Shown: positions 6,013 through 11,874 of the stretch, in pieces | How the letters are laid out: the number at the start of each line of letters is the position of its first letter | How positions within the stretch are numbered: position 1 is the first letter of the stretch | Assembly (NCBI GenBank): GCA_902772625.1 | Contig: CACYBP010000014.1 | Location: forward strand, 1-11,874 | Direction: 5' to 3' | Origin: Oscillospiraceae bacterium | GTDB lineage: Bacteria; Bacillota; Clostridia; Oscillospirales; QAMX01 | DNA: 11,874 bases | Made by a program: the position numbers and the translations under genes | Notes under the pieces: generated by a model | The model's database searches: none | Told to the model about the DNA's origin: nothing | Seen by the model: the letters and a program-made list of their open reading frames with translations, nothing else

Positions 6013-7362
6013 TCAGTAGGTCCGGAAGCAGCCGTCTTCCTCAGAGATCAGAAGGATCTTTTCCTCCTCTCCGGTCTCGGCGTTGAGATAGACCAGAAAG
6101 CCGTTGCCGTCCCGGTCGGCCGTCCGCACCTCGAAGCAGGGGATCTCCCGCCCTCCCTCCGAGGCGATCAGGGCCGTCCTGACCTCCCCGGGAGAAAAGC
6201 CCTCGGGAAGGGAAGGCGCGGCGGCCTCTTCCCCGAAGGAAGCGGGGAGATCTCTCTCCCGGTGGCGCGCGAGATACTCTGACGCGTCCAGATATAAAAG
6301 CTCTCCGCCCGAAAGCGAAAGGCCGAGTATGATCCTGTCGGGATAGAGCCGCGCGCCGTTCTGCCCCGGGGCGTATTCGATATAGAGGATCTCTCCCTCT
6401 TTTCGCGTGACGCCGGGCTCAAGCCCCGCGTATCCCGCCTTTTCCAGAAGCTCCCCGCCCTTTTTCGCGGCGTCGCCCGGCGAAAGCGCCTCGCCGTTCC
6501 CCGCTTTTTCTCCGGCCGAGAAGAAGAGAAGCCTTCCCCCGTTTTTCGACAGACGGATCCGGGTCTCCCCGCCGTCCTCTAAAAGGAAATCATAGCCGGG
6601 GATCTCCCCCTCGCTCTCCCCGGCCGGAGTCAGGGCCTCCCGGGGAAGGCCGAAAAGGCCCGCGGCGCGTTCCCGCGCCTCTTCCATGGCGACCTCCGGG
6701 AGAGAAAGCGCCTCGGGCTTCCGGGAGGAGAGAGACGCGGCGTATTTCCCGTCGTAATCCGCCTCCGGGATCCCGGGCAGGTCGCCGTTCGCCCGGAGCA
6801 GGGTTCCGGCGAAGCTGCCTTCGCTCTTTTCCGCAAGCTCTTCGGGGGTCAATGCCTCCGGAGGATCCTCGAAGCATCCTTCTCCGTAGATATATGCCGA
6901 AAGCTCCGAAAAAGAACTCAAAAGCCCCTTCGTCCCCTCCCGCAGGGCCATAAGGGTCTTTTTCGTCTCCGCGTCCGGGAGCTTTCCCCGCCCGGCGTCG
7001 CGCGCAGCGGCCCGGGTGAAATCCGCCGTCCGGTTGAGAAACGCCGCGGTCTCGCCTTTTCCGAGGGCCGCGCCGGGCAGGGAAAGAAGACTCGCCCCGG
7101 CACTTTCGGCCTCGCCCGCCGCCTCGGAGGCCAGGGAAGCGACCATGGCGGGCGTCTGCGCCGCGGTGGTTTTCAGGAGCGCGGCGTCCAGCGTCTCCAG
7201 CGACAGAAGAAAGCTCTGATAGGCGCGCCGCGCCTCCCGCCGCCTTTCGGCCTTCAGGTTTACGTTCTCTATCCGGCTTTCGGCGAGAAAGCCGGATAAA
7301 ACCAGCGCCAGTGCCAGAGAATAGGCGATGAGCCGCACGAGTCCCCGGGTATGAAGCGTCAT
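6013..7362 (-). CDS. ypeB: Spore germination protein YpeB
   Basis: 449 aa, the same length as B. subtilis YpeB (450). In Bacillus it is made in the forespore, sits at the inner spore membrane and is needed to keep the cortex-lytic enzyme SleB stable during dormancy. One N-terminal membrane anchor spans about residues 8–26 (LVRLIAYSLALALVLSGFLA). A helical, Ala-rich domain follows, then a C-terminal part with PepSY-like repeats. Stretches aligning with the Bacillus protein from memory include LDASEYLARHRERDLP (Bacillus FSARDFLTSHRKRTIP) and ALIASEGGREIPCFEV (Bacillus ALITNELGQEVLCYEM). The start is ATG at 7360–7362; AAAGGA lies about 12 nt upstream, rather far. SleB, normally the preceding gene, is absent: the preceding region is the divergent gltX promoter. 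A TATAAT on the minus strand (7474–7479) could be a -10, but no -35 supports it. Confidence 0.9.
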   Translation of the reverse strand: MTLHTRGLVRLIAYSLALALVLSGFLAESRIENVNLKAERRREARRAYQSFLLSLETLDAALLKTTAAQTPAMVASLASEAAGEAESAGASLLSLPGAALGKGETAAFLNRTADFTRAAARDAGRGKLPDAETKKTLMALREGTKGLLSSFSELSAYIYGEGCFEDPPEALTPEELAEKSEGSFAGTLLRANGDLPGIPEADYDGKYAASLSSRKPEALSLPEVAMEEARERAAGLFGLPREALTPAGESEGEIPGYDFLLEDGGETRIRLSKNGGRLLFFSAGEKAGNGEALSPGDAAKKGGELLEKAGYAGLEPGVTRKEGEILYIEYAPGQNGARLYPDRIILGLSLSGGELLYLDASEYLARHRERDLPASFGEEAAAPSLPEGFSPGEVRTALIASEGGREIPCFEVRTADRDGNGFLVYLNAETGEEEKILLISEEDGCFRTY

Positions 7363-7385
7363 GGGTCGGTCGCATCCTTTCCTGT

Positions 7386-7398
7386 TCCCCTTCGGGGA
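7386..7398 (-). repeat. Small hairpin in the ypeB leader
   Basis: TCCCC-TTC-GGGGA, a perfect 5-bp stem lying between parS and the ypeB start. It would form in the ypeB mRNA leader if transcription starts upstream of it. Minor element with no clear role. Confidence 0.35.
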
Positions 7399-7409
7399 TT
7401 TCTCCGGGA

Positions 7410-7425
7410 TGTTTCACGTGAAACG
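7410..7425. promoter_or_regulatory. parS: parS-like centromere site (ParB/Spo0J binding)
   Basis: TGTTTCACGTGAAACG matches the bacterial parS consensus TGTTTCACGTGAAACA at 15 of 16 positions; the inner 14 bp form a perfect palindrome around CACGTG. Flanking bases extend the dyad: CGGGA at 7405–7409 and TCCCG at 7426–7430, with one mismatched pair between. ParB spreads from such sites to organise and segregate the origin region and to load SMC. It lies between the divergent ypeB and gltX genes, a typical intergenic place. No second copy is seen in the window, and ParA/ParB genes are not here. Confidence 0.88.
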
Positions 7426-7520
7426 TCCCGGTCTTGCTTATATTCCGTCCTCATTCTGCCCTCCCGCCGGGAAATTATACCGCGCGGCTCCTTCCGCGGG
7501 GCTTCGGCGGAACAAATTCC

Positions 7521-7549
7521 TTGCAATCGCCGCGCTTTTGTAGTAAGAT
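7521..7549 (+). promoter_or_regulatory. Probable promoter of the gltX–glnS unit
   Basis: TTGCAA (7521–7526) and TAAGAT (7544–7549) are separated by 17 bp, each matching the sigma-A consensus at 4 of 6 bases. Transcription would start near 7556, about 30 nt before ATG 7588 and only about 11 nt before ATG 7567, which favours the later start for gltX. Confidence 0.55.
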
Positions 7550-7587
7550 GAAAGAACCATAAGATCATGAGTAAGGAATGGTATGCT

Positions 7588-9231
7588 ATGGATTATCAGG
7601 CTCTGGCGGAACTGCTTTATCCCGGACTCGCGCACGACTGCGCCTATTACGAGGCGCTGTATCCCGAACGCGATCTTCCCGCAGGCGCGAAGGTCACCCG
7701 CTTCGCCCCCAGTCCCACCGGGTATCTGCACCTGGGCGGCGTGTATCAGGTAATGTGCGACGAACGCCTTGCCCATCTTTCCGGCGGCGTGTTCATGCTC
7801 CGGATCGAGGACACCGACAGCAAGCGCGAGCTGGCCGACGGCGTCCGGGTCATCCTGGACGGCATCGAAAAGTTCGGCATCACCATCGACGAGGGCGTGA
7901 CCCGCGCGGGCGAAAAGGGCGCCTACGGCCCCTACGTCCAGAGCGAGCGGAAGGAGATCTACCGCACCTTCGCCAAAAAGCTGGTGTCGCTGGGGAAGGC
8001 CTATCCCTGCTTCTGCAGCGAGGAAAAGCTCTCCGCCATGCGCGCCGAGCAGGAGGCGAATAAAGAAAACCCCGGTTATTACGGCAAGTACGCCGCCTGC
8101 CGGAACCTCTCGCTGGACGAGGTGAAGGCGCATCTTGAAAAAGGCGATCCCTTCGTCCTCCGCTTCCGCGCCGAGCCCATCGGCACGCGTCCGGACTTCA
8201 CCGACTGTGTCCGGGGCCGGATCGACGTGCCCGAAAACGACGTGGACATGGTCCTGATGAAATCCGACGGCATCCCGGTCTATCACTTTGCCCACGCGGT
8301 GGACGATCACCTGATGCGCACCACCCACGTGGTCCGCGGCGAGGAATGGCTGGCCACCCTGCCTCTGCACGTGGCGCTTTTTGATGCCTTCGGATGGAAG
8401 CGCCCCGCCTATATCCACACCGCCACCATCATGAAGCAGGACGGCGGCGGCAAGCGCAAGCTTTCCAAGCGCAAGGATCCCGAGGCCGCCGTGGAGTATT
8501 TCTTCACCGAGGGATACCCGAAGGAAGCCCTGATCGACTATCTTCTGATGCTTCTGAACTCCAATTACGAGGAATGGCGCGCCGAAAACCCCGCCCTTTC
8601 CTATGAAGCTTTCCCCTACGCAGTGGAAAAGATGAGCAACAGCGGGGCGTTATTCGATTTCTCCAAGCTGAACGACGTATCGAAAAACGTGATCTCCCGC
8701 ATGAGCGCCGAAGAGGCCCTGGCCTCCGCCTCGCTCTGGAGCGAGAAATACGATCCGGCCTGGCACGCGCTTTTCACCCGGGATCGGGAGAAGGCCCTGG
8801 CGATCCTTTCCATCGGGCGGGGCGGCGAAAAGCCCCGCAAGGATCTCGGCACCTGGAAGGAGCTTCCGGCCTACGCGGGCTTCTTCTTCCCCGAGACCTT
8901 CGCGCCGGATTACGCTCCCCTCCGGGTCTTCGACCGGGAGGACGTAAAAAAAGTCTTTGAAAAGTATCCCGCGCTCTACGATCCCGCCGACGACCAGCAG
9001 ACCTGGTTCGGCCGGATCAAGGAGCTGGCGGTGGAATTGGGCTACGCTCCCGACACCAAGACCTGGAAAAAGAACAAAGAAACCTACAAAGGCCACGCCG
9101 GCGATATCAGCATGATGCTGCGGGTGGCGGTGACCGGCAGGCAGAACTCCCCCGATCTGTGCGAAGTCATGCGGATCCTGGGAAGAGACGAGACCGGGGC
9201 CCGTCTTCTCCGCGCCTCCGAAAGCCTCTGA
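7588..9231 (+). CDS. gltX: Glutamate--tRNA ligase
   Basis: Class I synthetase that charges tRNA(Glu) with glutamate; 547 aa from the chosen start. The HIGH motif appears as PSPTGYLHLGG (HLGG at 48–51) and KMSKS as KLSKR (291–295). Other family marks are RIEDTDSKRE, AYGPYVQSERKEIY, AYPCFCSEEKL and HVVRGEEWLA. It is longer than the common form of about 480 aa: TRFAPSPTG begins near residue 37 instead of near 4, so there is an N-terminal extension, as in a clostridial subgroup that begins like MDYQALAELLYPG. ATG 7588 is preferred because AAGGAA (7573–7578) lies 9 nt upstream; the in-frame ATG 7567 has no Shine-Dalgarno. glnS follows after 49 bp with no clear terminator. Since a GlnRS is present, this enzyme need not mischarge tRNA(Gln), but that is not readable from the sequence. 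Confidence 0.95.
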   Translation: MDYQALAELLYPGLAHDCAYYEALYPERDLPAGAKVTRFAPSPTGYLHLGGVYQVMCDERLAHLSGGVFMLRIEDTDSKRELADGVRVILDGIEKFGITIDEGVTRAGEKGAYGPYVQSERKEIYRTFAKKLVSLGKAYPCFCSEEKLSAMRAEQEANKENPGYYGKYAACRNLSLDEVKAHLEKGDPFVLRFRAEPIGTRPDFTDCVRGRIDVPENDVDMVLMKSDGIPVYHFAHAVDDHLMRTTHVVRGEEWLATLPLHVALFDAFGWKRPAYIHTATIMKQDGGGKRKLSKRKDPEAAVEYFFTEGYPKEALIDYLLMLLNSNYEEWRAENPALSYEAFPYAVEKMSNSGALFDFSKLNDVSKNVISRMSAEEALASASLWSEKYDPAWHALFTRDREKALAILSIGRGGEKPRKDLGTWKELPAYAGFFFPETFAPDYAPLRVFDREDVKKVFEKYPALYDPADDQQTWFGRIKELAVELGYAPDTKTWKKNKETYKGHAGDISMMLRVAVTGRQNSPDLCEVMRILGRDETGARLLRASESL

Positions 9232-9271
9232 CCGGGACCCCGGATCCCCTTTCAACCAATCAAAAAGGATG

Positions 9272-9278
9272 AGGAAAG
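9272..9278 (+). promoter_or_regulatory. Shine-Dalgarno that sets the glnS start at 9281
   Basis: AGGAAAG lies just before ATG 9281, with 5 nt after the AGGA core. The upstream in-frame ATG 9269 overlaps this region and has AAAAAGG directly against it with no spacer, so it is a poor start. Confidence 0.65.
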
Positions 9279-9280
9279 AC

Positions 9281-10945
<1,665 letters not shown>

Positions 10946-10949
10946 ACGA

Positions 10950-10981
10950 CGAGAGCCCGAAAGACCGTTTTCGGGCTCTCG
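10950..10981 (+). terminator. Long perfect hairpin after glnS, without a U-tract
   Basis: CGAGAGCCCGAAA (10950–10962) pairs perfectly with TTTCGGGCTCTCG (10969–10981), a 13-bp stem with loop GACCGT. It starts 5 bp after the glnS stop but is followed by GCGGTC-type and A-rich sequence rather than T, so termination may be incomplete. The ribosome binding site of the ThuA gene starts only 10 nt later, so it may instead be an mRNA-stabilising or processing element between the two genes. Confidence 0.6.
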
Positions 10982-11005
10982 CGGTCAAAAAAGGAGGGTA
11001 AAAAG

Positions 11006-11728
11006 ATGAAAAAGGCATTGATCTTCCGGGGCGGCTGGGACGGACACGAGCCGGTGCTGGTCTCCGAACGCTTCAAAAGGCTTCTGGAAAAGCACGGGTA
11101 CGAGGTGACCATCTCGGATACCCAGGAGCCTCTGGGCGATCTCGAGGCGCTGAAGGAGCTGGATCTGATCGTCCCCTGCTGGACCATGGGCAAAATCGAG
11201 CCGCGCTATTCCCAGAACGTGGCCAAGGCAGTGGCCTCCGGCGTGGGGCTCGCGGGCTGCCACGGCGGCATGTGCGACGCCTTCCGGGAGGATACCGAAT
11301 GGCAGTTCATGACCGGCGGCCAGTGGGTCAGCCATCCCGGCGGCGACGGCGTCAGATACACCGTCAATATCTGCCACGGCTCCAGTCCCATCACCGAGGG
11401 CATTGAGGACTTTGAGGTGGAAAGCGAGCAGTATTACGTGCACGTGGATCCCGCCATCGAGGTGCTGGCCACCACCCGGTTCCCGGTGGTGACCTACTAC
11501 CACGCTTCCAACAAGGCCTGCGACGTGCCGGTGGCCTGGACCAAGTTCTGGGGGCTGGGACGGGTCTTCTACTGCTCCCTCGGCCATCACGACGACGTCT
11601 TCGACAAATCCCCGAACGCCGAAGTCCTGATGGAACGCGGCCTGGTCTGGGCCGGCGAGGGCAAGGCCTACGCGAAGGAACACGGCCTCGACGTCTCGAA
11701 ATTCGAAAACACCGCGAAAATGTACTGA
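11006..11728 (+). CDS. ThuA-family protein (class I glutamine amidotransferase-like fold)
   Basis: 240 aa. ThuA proteins (Pfam ThuA) have a glutaminase-like alpha/beta fold and are linked to trehalose or other sugar utilisation in rhizobia; the reaction of most members is unknown. Visible family features: N-terminal KKALIFRGGWDGHEP (H14), a central strand-turn GLAGCHGGMCDAFR (C85, H86), SEQYYVHVDP (E141, H146) and the C-terminal GRVFYCSLGHHDDVF (H194, H195, D196). No signal peptide, so cytoplasmic. Start ATG 11006 has an excellent AAGGAGGG at 10991–10998, 7 nt away. It follows glnS by 60 bp, separated by a hairpin, and ends at its own terminator. The link to the synthetases is probably positional only. 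Confidence 0.9.
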   Translation: MKKALIFRGGWDGHEPVLVSERFKRLLEKHGYEVTISDTQEPLGDLEALKELDLIVPCWTMGKIEPRYSQNVAKAVASGVGLAGCHGGMCDAFREDTEWQFMTGGQWVSHPGGDGVRYTVNICHGSSPITEGIEDFEVESEQYYVHVDPAIEVLATTRFPVVTYYHASNKACDVPVAWTKFWGLGRVFYCSLGHHDDVFDKSPNAEVLMERGLVWAGEGKAYAKEHGLDVSKFENTAKMY

Positions 11729-11742
11729 GTTGCCTTCTTTTG

Positions 11743-11776
11743 CGGGCGGCGCCGGAAATTGCGCCGCCCGTTTTTT
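11743..11776 (+). terminator. Rho-independent terminator after the ThuA-family gene
   Basis: CGGGCGGCGC (11743–11752) pairs with GCGCCGCCCG (11761–11770) around an 8-nt loop, followed by TTTTTT at 11771–11776. Confidence 0.95.
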
Positions 11777-11874
11777 ATATTTTACAATCTGTTCACACTT
11801 TTGATGCCGTTTTGAAACATGCGCGTGATAGACTCGTATCATGAATTCGCCCCGCTGCCGCCGGGACCCGGAAA
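11777..11874. other. AT-richer intergenic end of window, no supported gene
   Basis: An AT-rich stretch follows the terminator, then GC-rich sequence to the end. A loose promoter pair can be drawn (TTGAAA 11812–11817 and TATCAT 11837–11842), but the 19-bp spacer is long. ATG 11841 opens a frame that runs off the window (MNSPRCRRDPE) without a Shine-Dalgarno. Neither is strong enough to call. Confidence 0.3.

Noticed and set aside
7465..7480. Noc-binding-like site near CCGGGAAAT
   Set aside because: Only the right half resembles ATTTCCCGGGAAAT; the left half does not match, so it is probably chance.
9232..9243. Hairpin CCGGG-AC-CCCGG between gltX and glnS as a terminator
   Set aside because: The stem is very short with a 2-nt loop and there is no U-tract; read-through into glnS is more likely.
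10985..11842. 285-aa minus strand frame opposite the ThuA-family gene
   Set aside because: Antisense shadow; it also runs through the clear plus-strand terminator at 11743–11776.

Overview
This is a GC-rich window (roughly 60% G+C by eye) from a chromosome that looks like a spore-forming member of the Firmicutes, most likely a high-GC member of the Clostridia (Oscillospiraceae or Christensenellales type). The evidence is the order darA–holB–ricT, which matches the yaaQ–(yaaR)–holB–yaaT cluster of Bacillus subtilis; a YpeB spore-germination protein; strong AAAGGAGG-type ribosome binding sites with several UUG starts; and a near-perfect ParB/Spo0J parS site. In Bacillus the holB cluster and parS sites lie in the origin half of the chromosome, so the window is probably origin-proximal. 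That last step is inference.

Layout. Bases 1–408 hold the C-terminal part of an alanine racemase (cell-wall D-Ala supply). Bases 460–3028 are a compact + strand run: darA (c-di-AMP receptor), holB (clamp-loader delta-prime, 4-nt overlap, UUG start), ricT (Fe-S protein of the RNase Y specificity complex, UUG start) and a one-domain cupin, closed by a terminator. Bases 3147–5186 encode a cytoplasmic GH42 beta-galactosidase with no sugar transporter or regulator beside it. A very strong extended -10 promoter at 5237–5265 then drives a structured leader and a 76-residue, membrane-anchored, extremely acidic, Cys-rich small protein, closed by a strong terminator.

Bases 5691–7362 are a minus strand pair: ypeB and, downstream of it, a 93-residue protein with a C-terminal membrane anchor. 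SleB, the usual partner of YpeB, is not in the window. The 225-bp divergent gap holds the parS site and a probable gltX promoter. Bases 7588–10945 are the glutamyl- and glutaminyl-tRNA synthetases in tandem, followed by a long hairpin and a ThuA-family protein ending at a clear terminator. The last about 100 bases hold no gene I can support.

Most of the window is core chromosomal housekeeping with a few accessory metabolic genes. I see no phage, IS, CRISPR, tRNA or rRNA. I do not see a clear new multi-gene system. The best leads are the parS site, the perfect 12-bp stem-loop at the start of holB, the acidic Cys-rich membrane peptide with its leader RNA, and the ypeB-linked tail-anchored small protein.
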